From JBHIKY01 sp042139015 (GTDB taxonomy: Bacteria; Bacillota; Bacilli; Bacillales; Marinococcaceae), in contig NZ_JBHIKY010000007.1 of assembly GCF_042139015.1 (NCBI RefSeq), positions 124,001 through 188,000 of the forward strand: a stretch of DNA of 64,000 bases, written 5' to 3'. The translations under genes and the position numbers were made by a program. The notes under the pieces were generated by a model. That model was not told where the DNA came from, did not search any database, and was given only the letters and a program-made list of their open reading frames with translations. The number at the start of each line of letters is the position of its first letter. The first letter of the stretch is position 1. Below, one piece after another: positions 16,269 to 24,014 of the stretch.

Positions 16269-17792
16269 TTACTGTGTTTTCTTTTTACGAAGTCGTATCA
16301 TATTCCACGACATTCTCGGCAGTACACCCTGCAGAATGCCATTGTCTGTGTAAGACTCTCCATTATGATGAGGCTTCACGTTTTCTTGATCTCTTGTGTT
16401 TACTGCTTTTGGATCATCATTTTCTAAAACCACATGCTCAAGTAATTCAAATTCTTCAAACGAGCGGATGTCACATTCTACAAGAAGCGTATTCTCTAAA
16501 TGTCTGTTCGTGGCAAATACGACAAGCTCTTCCTTTGCTTCGTTATATACTATCGAAGAGTCTAAATATGGGACGTCGGTAAATTCAGCACTATCGTACT
16601 TTGGAGAATGTATAATTGGCTTTAGGGCTTTTCCGCGACCATACACGGAGGTGTAATAGTAAGGATAGTAAATCGTCTGTTTCCAGACTTTTCCTCCGTT
16701 TTCGGTCATGATGGGGGCAATAACATTTACGAGCTGAGCCATACACGCAATTTTTACTCGATCGGAGTGCTTTATCATTGAATGAAGCATATTCCCAACT
16801 AATAAGGCGTCCTCAAAGTTATAAACATCCTCCAGCTGAGGCGGTGCCACCTGCCACGGCTCCAGCTTCTTATCTGCATCCGTGGAATGAAACCAGACAT
16901 TCCACTCATCGAAGCTCAAGTTGATTGTCTTTTTGCTTCGTGTCTTTGCTTTAATATAGTCGCAGGTTGAAATAACGGATTGAATAAAATTATCCATGTC
17001 CAGGGATTTGGCTAAATAATTTGCTGTGTCATTATCGTGATTACCATAGTATTGGTGAAGAGAAATGTAATCGGCAAATTCATAGGTATGTTCAAGAGTG
17101 GTAGCTTCCCACTGAGGAAAGGTCGGCATCTTTGCATGCGAACTTCCGCAGCTTACCAGTTCAATCGAGGGATCTACTATCTTCATTGCTTTGGCGGTTT
17201 CATAAGCGAGGCGGCCGTACTCCTCTGCAGTTTTCCCTCCAAGCTGCCATGGACCGTCCATTTCATTTCCGAGGCACCACGTTTTTATGTTGTGAGGCTG
17301 GTCATATCCGTGCTTTTTTCTTAAATCACTATAAAAGGTTCCTCCCGGATGATTACAATATTCCAGTAAATTTCTCGCTGCATCAATACCGCGGGTGCCA
17401 AGATTTACAGCCATCATTACTTCGGAGTTGACTTTCTTTGCCCACTCTGCAAACTCATTCGTTCCTACTTGATTTGTTTCAATCGTACTCCATGCAAGTT
17501 CAAGACGGCGCGGACGTTCCGACTTCGGACCGACACCATCCTCCCAATTATAAGCAGACACCATATTTCCTCCAGGGTACCGCACAATAGGCACCTGAAG
17601 GTTTTCCACAAGCTCCATCACATCTTTTCGAAATCCACTTTCATCTGCCTGTGGATGGTCTGGTTCATAAAGGCCCCCATAAACCGCTCTTCCGAGGTGT
17701 TCGATGAATGAACCGTAAATACGTTCGTCAATATCAGAAATAGTGAAGTCTTTATCCACAATCATAGATGCATTTGTTACGTTCGCTGCCAC
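16269..17792 (-). CDS. abfA: Alpha-L-arabinofuranosidase, GH51, intracellular
   Basis: A GH51 enzyme of about 507 residues releasing arabinofuranose from short arabino-oligosaccharides. The acid/base glutamate is in CLGNEMDGPW and the nucleophile glutamate in LSFDEWNVWF; the N-terminal block IYGSFIEHLGRAVYGG and RYPGGN are family hallmarks. There is no signal peptide, so oligosaccharides must be imported first. The start is best at GTG 17792, nine bases after AGAAAGG; ATG 17816 is in frame but lacks an RBS and lies in a poor AraR-like sequence. The gene heads an abfA-araA operon and diverges from araR, with AraR boxes between. Confidence 0.92.
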   Translation of the reverse strand: MAANVTNASMIVDKDFTISDIDERIYGSFIEHLGRAVYGGLYEPDHPQADESGFRKDVMELVENLQVPIVRYPGGNMVSAYNWEDGVGPKSERPRRLELAWSTIETNQVGTNEFAEWAKKVNSEVMMAVNLGTRGIDAARNLLEYCNHPGGTFYSDLRKKHGYDQPHNIKTWCLGNEMDGPWQLGGKTAEEYGRLAYETAKAMKIVDPSIELVSCGSSHAKMPTFPQWEATTLEHTYEFADYISLHQYYGNHDNDTANYLAKSLDMDNFIQSVISTCDYIKAKTRSKKTINLSFDEWNVWFHSTDADKKLEPWQVAPPQLEDVYNFEDALLVGNMLHSMIKHSDRVKIACMAQLVNVIAPIMTENGGKVWKQTIYYPYYYTSVYGRGKALKPIIHSPKYDSAEFTDVPYLDSSIVYNEAKEELVVFATNRHLENTLLVECDIRSFEEFELLEHVVLENDDPKAVNTRDQENVKPHHNGESYTDNGILQGVLPRMSWNMIRLRKKKTQ

Positions 17793-17853
17793 ATCGGTCA
17801 TCCTTTCTTTGGCCATGTTCGTACAATGAATAAAACAAATACTATTTGTCTAT

Positions 17854-17869
17854 ACTTGTACGTATAAGA
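17854..17869 (-). promoter_or_regulatory. AraR operator upstream of abfA-araA
   Basis: ACTTGTACGTATAAGA matches the AraR palindrome (TTGTACGTAC core with one change), about 60 bases before the abfA start. A poorer half-match, ATGTTCGTACAATG, lies at 17815-17828. A cre-like sequence AGCAATCGCTTTCA is at 17901-17914, so CcpA may act on this divergent region as well. Confidence 0.75.
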
Positions 17870-17946
17870 TACTTTTATTTAAACACAGCCAGAAAGATTT
17901 AGCAATCGCTTTCATTAATAATTTTGAGGATTCTCTATCCTTTTTT

Positions 17947-17972
17947 AGTTGTACGTTCAAGTTTTTTATAAT
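17947..17972 (+). promoter_or_regulatory. araR promoter with AraR operator (autoregulation)
   Basis: AGTTGTACGTTCAAGT at 17947-17962 is an AraR-like box that sits just in front of TATAAT at 17967-17972. A repressor bound here would cover the -35 region, consistent with AraR autorepression as known in B. subtilis. Confidence 0.7.
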
Positions 17973-18006
17973 AGTATGGTCTATAGGAAGGAAGATGAGG
18001 TGTACT

Positions 18007-19122
18007 ATGGCTCCTAAATACAAAAACGTAAAACAGCATATAAAATCAAAAATACTGGATGGTTCGTACCGGGCCCACCAAAAAATAAATTCTGAGTATG
18101 AACTTGTAAATCAATTCAATGTCAGCCGCCACACAATCAGACAGGCAATCGGTGAGCTCGTAAGTGAGGGGTGGCTGTACCGGGAACATGGAGTAGGAAC
18201 TTTTTGTGCCGACCGCTCTAAATTGATTCAGCATCATTCCCGTAAAAGCATTGCTATCGTCACTACGTATTTATCCGATTACATTTTCCCCCACATTATC
18301 CGCGGGGCAGAACGAATTTTAAGTGACAGAGGGTATAACGTTATTCTTTTCAGCACGAATAACGACGTGGGAAAAGAGAGAACTGCTCTCGAAAATATTT
18401 TGAGCCAGCAAGTTGAAGGGGTAATTGCCGAACCGACACAAAGCTCATTTACAAACCCGAATATAAATTATTACTTAAATCTTGAAAATCTGCAGATTCC
18501 TTATGTGATGATTAACGCCTATTATGAAGAACTCGAGCCGCTCAGCCTGATTATGGATGATGAAAAAGGCGGTTATATGGCCGCGGAACACCTGCTTGAT
18601 CTCGGACACAAAGATATCATCGGTATTTTTAAAAGTGATGATCTGCAGGGAACGAGACGAATGAAAGGCTTTTTAAAAGCTCACCGCCAGCATGGTATCA
18701 GTTTAGACCCTACAAATATTATTACCTATGCGACCAGCGAGAAATTTACGAAGCCAGCCCAAGAAACAGCGAAGCTTTTGCAGCAGAAAACTAGCAGGCC
18801 ATCAGCAATCGTCTGTTATAACGATGAACTGGCGATTCAAATACTGGAGGTAATCCGCAAGCAAGGCTTGAAGGTGCCGGAGGACATCTCCATCGTAGGC
18901 TATGATGACTCCCATTTTGCGGAAGCAACCGAAATTAAATTCACATCCATCAAGCATCCAAAATCAAGAATGGGGGAAATGGCTGCTGAAATGGTGATTG
19001 ACCTTATTGAAAATAAGCCCGGCAGGAAAAAAGAGACAGGCTCGATTGTTTATGAGCCTGAGTTGGTTGTTAGACAATCAACAAGGAAGTTAGAATCTGA
19101 AGAAATGAATACACAGACTTAA
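18007..19122 (+). CDS. araR: Arabinose-responsive repressor AraR (GntR HTH + LacI-type sensor)
   Basis: A 371-residue hybrid regulator. Residues 1-70 are a GntR winged helix (KYKNVKQHIKSKILDG, NSEYELVNQFNVSRHTIRQAIGEL), and residues 75-365 are a LacI/GalR periplasmic-binding fold (IAIVTTYLSDYIFPHIIRGAE, IVGYDDS, PKSRMGEMAAEM). This domain combination, at this length and among ara genes, is characteristic of AraR, which releases DNA on binding L-arabinose. The start is ATG 18007 behind GAGGTG; ATG 17995 overlaps the Shine-Dalgarno sequence. Its likely targets are the AraR boxes before araB, araD, abfA, araR and araL. Confidence 0.95.
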   Translation: MAPKYKNVKQHIKSKILDGSYRAHQKINSEYELVNQFNVSRHTIRQAIGELVSEGWLYREHGVGTFCADRSKLIQHHSRKSIAIVTTYLSDYIFPHIIRGAERILSDRGYNVILFSTNNDVGKERTALENILSQQVEGVIAEPTQSSFTNPNINYYLNLENLQIPYVMINAYYEELEPLSLIMDDEKGGYMAAEHLLDLGHKDIIGIFKSDDLQGTRRMKGFLKAHRQHGISLDPTNIITYATSEKFTKPAQETAKLLQQKTSRPSAIVCYNDELAIQILEVIRKQGLKVPEDISIVGYDDSHFAEATEIKFTSIKHPKSRMGEMAAEMVIDLIENKPGRKKETGSIVYEPELVVRQSTRKLESEEMNTQT

Positions 19123-19141
19123 TAAGAAGCCTGAACTTATT

Positions 19142-20332
19142 TTATCGCAGTGGATAGACGAGCGCTTCAGATTTTTTTTCGTTTAACAGCCACAAACCTG
19201 TGCAGCGTTCACGCAGGTGAATGGCCTCGAATAAGCTTTCCTGTACTAGCTTTTCTTCTATCCCTAATTCACCTGGGCTCACCGAGCCGCCGACTTTTTC
19301 TAAATAGAGCTTCAGTTGAGATGGTTTGGGAAGCTGCTGCATCGCACTTTGCAGAGCTTCTTTATCCTGCGGATCACAGGTTTTCACTTTTTCTATTTCT
19401 TTTTCTAAAAAAGGTTTCTCGCGATGGTACAGCTCACTGATTAATAGACAGGCTGCCCCTACTTTTGCACCGTGCAGCAGCTGCTTTTTGTCCTCCTTCA
19501 ATAGCATCATTTCCCAATAATGCGATAAATGATGTTCCGCTCCGGATGCGGGTCTTGAAAAATTCAATATCAGCATCACAATGCCTGAAGTTATAAGTGC
19601 TTCCATCAGCACTCCGAGTCCTTTTTCAGTACCAGCTGCAATATCTTCTACATGATCGATACATTCCTGTAATGCACTGCTCGTTATAGCGCAAGCTTTG
19701 TCACTAAACGGTTCCTGACCTATGACAGAGGAAATGCGCCAATCCAAAAGTGATGTGTATTTTCCAAGCATATCACCGAAACCAGCAGCGGTTAATGGGG
19801 AAGGTGCAGCCGTTAACACATCCAAATCCGCAAAGACTGCAATTGGCGAGCTTGTCTGGATCGTCTTCTTTACTCCTTTCAAAATAAGCGGAGCTCCCTT
19901 CGATGTGAAGCCATCGACGGAGGCAGCCGTAGGAACAGATATAAACGGCAGCTTCATTTTACTGCTGACAAACCGGACGATGTCATGAATTGTCCCTGCG
20001 CCGACTGCTAGTAATACATCCACTTCTTCCGGCATGCTAACAAAAACCTGCATCACAGTTTCTTCATCTGCGTTCACCTGCCCGAGGTGATTTTCCTCAA
20101 GTTCAATTATGCTCAATGCATATTCGGACTTTTCCAGCAGCCTTCTTACCTTTTCCCCAGCTGCTCTGTAAGTCTGTCTGTCTACTACGACAATTGCATG
20201 CTGAAATGACTGACTTCGAATAAAGGGAACAATCGACGTAATACTGCCATTTTCTATTTCGATTTGTTTGATCGGCAATGCTGATACATCCCATTCGTTC
20301 ATGAAAGACACAATATCTTCCGAAAGGTTCAT
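19142..20332 (-). CDS. araM: sn-Glycerol-1-phosphate dehydrogenase AraM/EgsA
   Basis: A 396-residue iron-containing/3-dehydroquinate-synthase-fold dehydrogenase that reduces dihydroxyacetone phosphate to sn-glycerol 1-phosphate, used in Bacillus for heptaprenylglyceryl lipids. Visible family motifs are AVGAGTIHDIVRFVS near 114-128, FISVPTAASVDGFTS near 135, and metal-site segments GFGDMLGKYTSLLDW near 190 and SGAEHHLSHYWEM near 265. It overlaps araL by four bases (ATGA), so the two are translationally coupled. As in B. subtilis, araL and araM sit together in the ara regulon although neither is needed for arabinose breakdown. Confidence 0.93.
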   Translation of the reverse strand: MNLSEDIVSFMNEWDVSALPIKQIEIENGSITSIVPFIRSQSFQHAIVVVDRQTYRAAGEKVRRLLEKSEYALSIIELEENHLGQVNADEETVMQVFVSMPEEVDVLLAVGAGTIHDIVRFVSSKMKLPFISVPTAASVDGFTSKGAPLILKGVKKTIQTSSPIAVFADLDVLTAAPSPLTAAGFGDMLGKYTSLLDWRISSVIGQEPFSDKACAITSSALQECIDHVEDIAAGTEKGLGVLMEALITSGIVMLILNFSRPASGAEHHLSHYWEMMLLKEDKKQLLHGAKVGAACLLISELYHREKPFLEKEIEKVKTCDPQDKEALQSAMQQLPKPSQLKLYLEKVGGSVSPGELGIEEKLVQESLFEAIHLRERCTGLWLLNEKKSEALVYPLR

Positions 20333-21126
20333 AGCTTTCCTCCGTCTTTTAAATATGTAATAGATGGAAAAATATAATCGGGGGCATTATCCAATCCTTC
20401 CACCTCTTTCGCACTCGTACCTCCTGTTAAGACAAGTATCGTCTTCAATCCGAACATCCTTCCCATCGCTATGTCGGAGCCGAGGCTGTCTCCAACGATG
20501 GCACACCTTTCTGGCGTAATACCAAGCTGCTGTAACGCTTTTTGTGCCATATAATGCGACGGTTTCCCCACTATGACATCTGCGCGGCGGTTGGTTGTTG
20601 CTTCTATTGCTCCGAGCATACCTGCCACATCAATAGCTTCACCATCTTCCCGTGGAAACGAGCGGTCACTGTTTGTAGCTAGAATTCTGGCTCCATGCTT
20701 TACAGCCCGGAAGGCGTTGTTCATGTCCCGATAGGTTAACCTTTCATGCAGGGAAACGACCAGCCAGTCTGCTTTTTCAGGCTCAGTAGAAAGCTGGATT
20801 CCTGCTTCCTCCAATTCATCGGCCAGCCCCTGCTCTCCAAACACCCAGGCAGTCTGAGAAGGATAATAACTCTTTAAAAAATCAGCTGCGACATAAGAGG
20901 ATAAAATAATTTCCTCCTGCTTTACTTCAAGTCCCGCCCGCTTAAGCTTCTGCTGTGCTTCTTTCCTTGAAATGTTACCGCGGTTGCTCAAAAACGCTAA
21001 GGGCATACCAAGCTTTTGTAAGTGCAGCAGTGTGTCAATAGCTCCTTCAATCGGCTTATTTCCTGTAAAAACCGTACCATCAATGTCTATCAAAAATGCT
21101 TGAATGTTCTTTAATTGAAGATTCAT
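20329..21126 (-). CDS. araL: Sugar-phosphate phosphatase AraL (HAD superfamily)
   Basis: A 265-residue HAD phosphatase of the NagD/C2-cap type. Motif I is DIDGT with D14 and D16, motif II is the S/N of FLSNRG near 47, the motif III lysine is in VIVGKPSH, and motif IV acids are in GDSLGSD. B. subtilis AraL dephosphorylates pentose and other sugar phosphates and is thought to relieve sugar-phosphate stress; the same role is inferred. The start ATG 21126 follows AGGGGA. It heads an araL-araM operon with its own promoter and AraR box. Confidence 0.9.
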   Translation of the reverse strand: MNLQLKNIQAFLIDIDGTVFTGNKPIEGAIDTLLHLQKLGMPLAFLSNRGNISRKEAQQKLKRAGLEVKQEEIILSSYVAADFLKSYYPSQTAWVFGEQGLADELEEAGIQLSTEPEKADWLVVSLHERLTYRDMNNAFRAVKHGARILATNSDRSFPREDGEAIDVAGMLGAIEATTNRRADVIVGKPSHYMAQKALQQLGITPERCAIVGDSLGSDIAMGRMFGLKTILVLTGGTSAKEVEGLDNAPDYIFPSITYLKDGGKL

Positions 21127-21139
21127 AGATTATCCCCTA

Positions 21140-21186
21140 ACTTGTACGTATAAGTTAATTATAATTTTGTACTGCCAATCTGTCAA
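21140..21186 (-). promoter_or_regulatory. araL promoter and AraR operator
   Basis: On the minus strand TTGACA (21181-21186), 17 bases, and a perfect TATAAT (21158-21163) precede the AraR box ACTTGTACGTATAAGT at 21140-21155. The box begins at the expected transcription start, a classic repression position. Confidence 0.85.
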
Positions 21187-21738
21187 TTTCTTATTTTTTA
21201 AAAGCGCTGTTCTCGTTAGAAATTGACCGAACGCAGAGTATGGCTATCTAAAAGTAAGCTGGACAGCTCGGACAGTTTTGCGGAAACTGATTCCGCTAAA
21301 TGCCCAAAGCAAGCCGGTTTTTCAGGTTTTGCGGACAACGGATAGCGTCCGCCTGCAGGGATGAAATCAACACAATCTTTACTTTCTCTTATGAAAAAAG
21401 ATGACACTTAAACATGTCAGCTTTCGTACGGTCATTCTTTGCCTTGAATTAATTTCAAAACGGGATATTCAAAGTCACCCTTATGGTGATTATACTCAGA
21501 TTGAAGAACGGAAGGCGGCGACTCCGTTGGGATCAGCGAAGTCTGAAAATCCATTCTGACGAAGCTTCGCTGAGGCTGAATTAGTTGAAGACAAGCCCCA
21601 CGGAAAGCGTCCGCCTGCAGGGATGAAATCAACAAATTCTTATTCTTTCAAGAACCTGAATCGCTGGTGTAATATGGTGCATGTTTTCGAAAATCTTCAG
21701 CCATATCTGAGGAGCCCGGAAGCGAAAGACGGCTGTTT
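21187..21738. repeat. Intergenic repeat-derived region with an exact 29-bp duplication
   Basis: No gene is visible. An identical 29-base segment (AGCGTCCGCCTGCAGGGATG..., ending ATCAACA) occurs at 21344-21372 and 21606-21634 in the same orientation. Both copies follow GC-richer stretches with GGAAAGCG/GCGGCGACTCCG-type words, also seen in other gaps of this window (for example 33046-33058). These look like decayed copies of a Bacillaceae intergenic repeat. Confidence 0.6.
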
Positions 21739-22209
21739 TTATCTTGTTCTACTTCGATTTTTTCGACTTTCTCTTCTTGCAGGAGCAGTTTCAAACAAGC
21801 GTATTTCTTCTTCTGTTTCTGGACGCAGACCCGGTACTGCCACAGGGTTTCCGTCCTCATCTACCGCTACCATTGTGAGAAAAGACTCAGTCGTCAGTTT
21901 TTCGATATTATGTATCATGTCATGAGCGGTCACTCTCACATAAACCTCCATTGAACTCGTTCCTGTATAAGTGAGAGAAGCTTCAAGAGTTAATGCTTCC
22001 CCGGCTTTTGCAGAAGAGACAAAATCGACAGAATCTATGGAAGCTGTAACCACGGTGCTGTTGGAATGCTTCATTGCTGCTACAGCGGCTATTTCATCAA
22101 TATAAGCAAGGATTTTCCCTCCAAATATGGTATCAAGATGATTTGTGTCCGGCGGCAGGACCAGTCTTGTTTGTATTGATTTCGAATATTGTACTGTTCT
22201 TTTTTCCAT
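21739..22209 (-). CDS. ykhA: Acyl-CoA thioesterase, hotdog fold (YkhA-like)
   Basis: A 156-residue single-hotdog thioesterase hydrolysing acyl-CoA to free fatty acid and CoA. The family core is clear: TRLVLPPDTNHLDTIFGGKILAYIDE (split here at N-H-L and the FGG loop, residues about 15-40), with a catalytic aspartate in IDEIAA, then SIDSVDF and a C-terminal TMVAVDEDGNPVAVPGL. It is cytoplasmic and probably hexameric like its relatives. The last 20 residues are basic and Arg/Ser-rich and run towards the repeat region, so the C-terminus may be slightly altered. It diverges from the siderophore operon. Confidence 0.88.
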   Translation of the reverse strand: MEKRTVQYSKSIQTRLVLPPDTNHLDTIFGGKILAYIDEIAAVAAMKHSNSTVVTASIDSVDFVSSAKAGEALTLEASLTYTGTSSMEVYVRVTAHDMIHNIEKLTTESFLTMVAVDEDGNPVAVPGLRPETEEEIRLFETAPARRESRKNRSRTR

Positions 22210-22354
22210 AATAGGTTACACTTCCTTTTTTTCGTGCTAGTAGGATAATAACACCTTTTACGGGTGTTGGGAAAACAGTAATCCATTCGTTGGAATAGAC
22301 CTAGTTCGTCTTTTGAGATTTACACATCGTTAGAACCAATTGTTAAAAAATCTA

Positions 22355-22384
22355 TTGACGTTGATAATCATTTTCAATTAATGT
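22355..22384 (+). promoter_or_regulatory. Fur box 1 in a sigmaA-like promoter
   Basis: TTGATAATCATTTTCAATTAA (22361-22381) is a Fur-type 7-1-7 inverted repeat. It lies in the spacer after TTGACG (22355-22360), with TTAATG 17 bases downstream as a weak -10. Iron-loaded Fur would block this promoter. A terminator follows within 20 bases. Confidence 0.75.
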
Positions 22385-22400
22385 GATAGGTGTTCAAAAG

Positions 22401-22427
22401 AGAGCCATTCAGCTCTGTTTTTTTTAG
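22401..22427 (+). terminator. Terminator-like hairpin between two Fur boxes
   Basis: AGAGC-CATTCA-GCTCT is followed by G and eight T residues, the form of a small rho-independent terminator. No gene precedes it on this strand. It would stop transcripts starting at Fur box 1 before the siderophore genes. Confidence 0.65.
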
Positions 22428-22434
22428 TCATCAA

Positions 22435-22463
22435 TTGAGAATGATTTTCAATATCTTTTAAAT
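22435..22463 (+). promoter_or_regulatory. Fur box 2 overlapping the siderophore operon promoter
   Basis: TTGAGAATGATTTTCAAT (22435-22452) is a Fur-type palindrome that includes the -35 TTGAGA. A -10 TTAAAT lies 17 bases further on, and the first gene starts at 22485 behind GGAGGGG. Iron repression of the six-gene operon is inferred. Confidence 0.8.
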
Positions 22464-22484
22464 AAAATTTCTGGAGGGGAACCT

Positions 22485-24014
22485 ATGCCAGTTGTCCAAG
22501 AATATCGCAATGCTGTATTTCAACAAGACTTTATATCGTCTCATTCCGGTTCTGCCCACGTAAAAGCTGCATTGGAGCATACAGCTGAAGTTCTATCAGA
22601 TTTTTACCAGAATTCCGACGTTCCCTATAAGTGGAAATCAGAACAAAAGCTGCACAGCGACATTGCAGAGATGCTATTTCATACAGAATCACCACATTCA
22701 CTCTCCAATGTATTATCAGCTGTCAAAAAAAATATCATTCAGCATTCCATGAACATCAGCCATCCTCAAGCGATGGCCCACCTTCATTGCCCCCCTCTGA
22801 TTCCTGCAATCTGCGCAGACATGATCGTTAGTGCACTGAATCAATCCATGGATTCATGGGATCAGAGTCCTGCTGCAACGGCAGCAGAACAGCACATGAC
22901 AGAGTGGCTCTGCAGGCTGTATAAACTTCCCGCTTCAGGAGCCGGCACTTTTACAACTGGGGGTACTCAATCGAACTATATGGGGCTGCTTATGGCAAGA
23001 GATCATTATTGCCTGCATGAGCTTGGACATGATGTGAAACATGCAGGACTTCCCCTGCAGGCCCACCGCTTCAAAATATTATGTTCAGAGGAAGCGCATT
23101 TTACAGTAAAAAAATCAGCTGCCCAGCTCGGTTTGGGAGAAAAAGCTGTCATTTCCATACCTACAGACGATAAGAAGAGAATGCTTATCGAACATACTAT
23201 CCAGGCAATTGAGCAATTAAAAAGTAATGGGGACGTTCCACTAGCGATTGTTGGAACAGCAGGCACGACTGACTTTGGCAGCATCGATCCGCTCCCTGCC
23301 CTTGCAGACCTCGCCGGGGAAGAAAATATCTGGTTTCATGTAGATGCAGCATTTGGAGGTGCCCTTGTGTTGAGCAGTCAGCATGCAGATAAGCTTGAAG
23401 GTATCCGCCATGCTGACTCTATCACTGTCGATTTTCATAAATTATTTTACCAGCCTATAAGCTGCGGAGCTTTTCTTGTAAAAAACGAACATTCTTTCAA
23501 TCTATTAGCCCACCAGGCAGATTATTTAAATCCGGAAGATGATAAACAAGCAGGTATTGTTCATCTAGTAGACCGTTCTGTTCAAACTACGCGCCGATTT
23601 GATGCCCTTAAGGTTCTGGTAACGCTGAAAACCCTCGGGACAGATAAGTGGGGAGCAATGATTGATCAGTCACTTGATTCAACGGCACTTTTGGCTCAGG
23701 AAATTAGAGTGCATCCAGCACTTGAACTCGTAATAGAACCGGAAATGAATGCTGTAGTCTTTCGCTACCGACTTCATGATTCCTTATACCGCGGGAGCCA
23801 TCTGGAGGATGAAATCAATAAAAATATTCAACAGCAGCTTTATTCCTCCGGTCGGGGAGTGATTGCAAAAACAAGGATAAATGGTGTTCAGTATTTAAAA
23901 TGTACCCTGCTCAACCCGCTTACTAATATGTCTCACATAAAGAAGCTTATTGAGGAAGTGACAGACACAGGACGAGAAATAGAGCTTCAAAAAATAAAGG
24001 AGGTTTACGCATGA
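22485..24014 (+). CDS. PLP-dependent decarboxylase of siderophore pathway (RhbB/DesA-like)
   Basis: A 509-residue group II decarboxylase. The PLP lysine is K319 in VDFHKLFYQ; the substrate and cofactor pocket shows TTGGTQSNY near 163-171, GTAGTTDFGSIDP near 257-269 and FHVDAAFGG near 287. Relatives decarboxylate L-2,4-diaminobutyrate to 1,3-diaminopropane (RhbB, schizokinen/rhizobactin) or lysine to cadaverine (DesA). It opens a tightly packed six-gene operon and overlaps the next gene by four bases (ATGA). The gene order matches rhbB-rhbC-rhbD-rhbE-rhbF, favouring diaminobutyrate, but no diaminobutyrate aminotransferase (rhbA) is adjacent, so the substrate is open. Confidence 0.88.
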   Translation: MPVVQEYRNAVFQQDFISSHSGSAHVKAALEHTAEVLSDFYQNSDVPYKWKSEQKLHSDIAEMLFHTESPHSLSNVLSAVKKNIIQHSMNISHPQAMAHLHCPPLIPAICADMIVSALNQSMDSWDQSPAATAAEQHMTEWLCRLYKLPASGAGTFTTGGTQSNYMGLLMARDHYCLHELGHDVKHAGLPLQAHRFKILCSEEAHFTVKKSAAQLGLGEKAVISIPTDDKKRMLIEHTIQAIEQLKSNGDVPLAIVGTAGTTDFGSIDPLPALADLAGEENIWFHVDAAFGGALVLSSQHADKLEGIRHADSITVDFHKLFYQPISCGAFLVKNEHSFNLLAHQADYLNPEDDKQAGIVHLVDRSVQTTRRFDALKVLVTLKTLGTDKWGAMIDQSLDSTALLAQEIRVHPALELVIEPEMNAVVFRYRLHDSLYRGSHLEDEINKNIQQQLYSSGRGVIAKTRINGVQYLKCTLLNPLTNMSHIKKLIEEVTDTGREIELQKIKEVYA

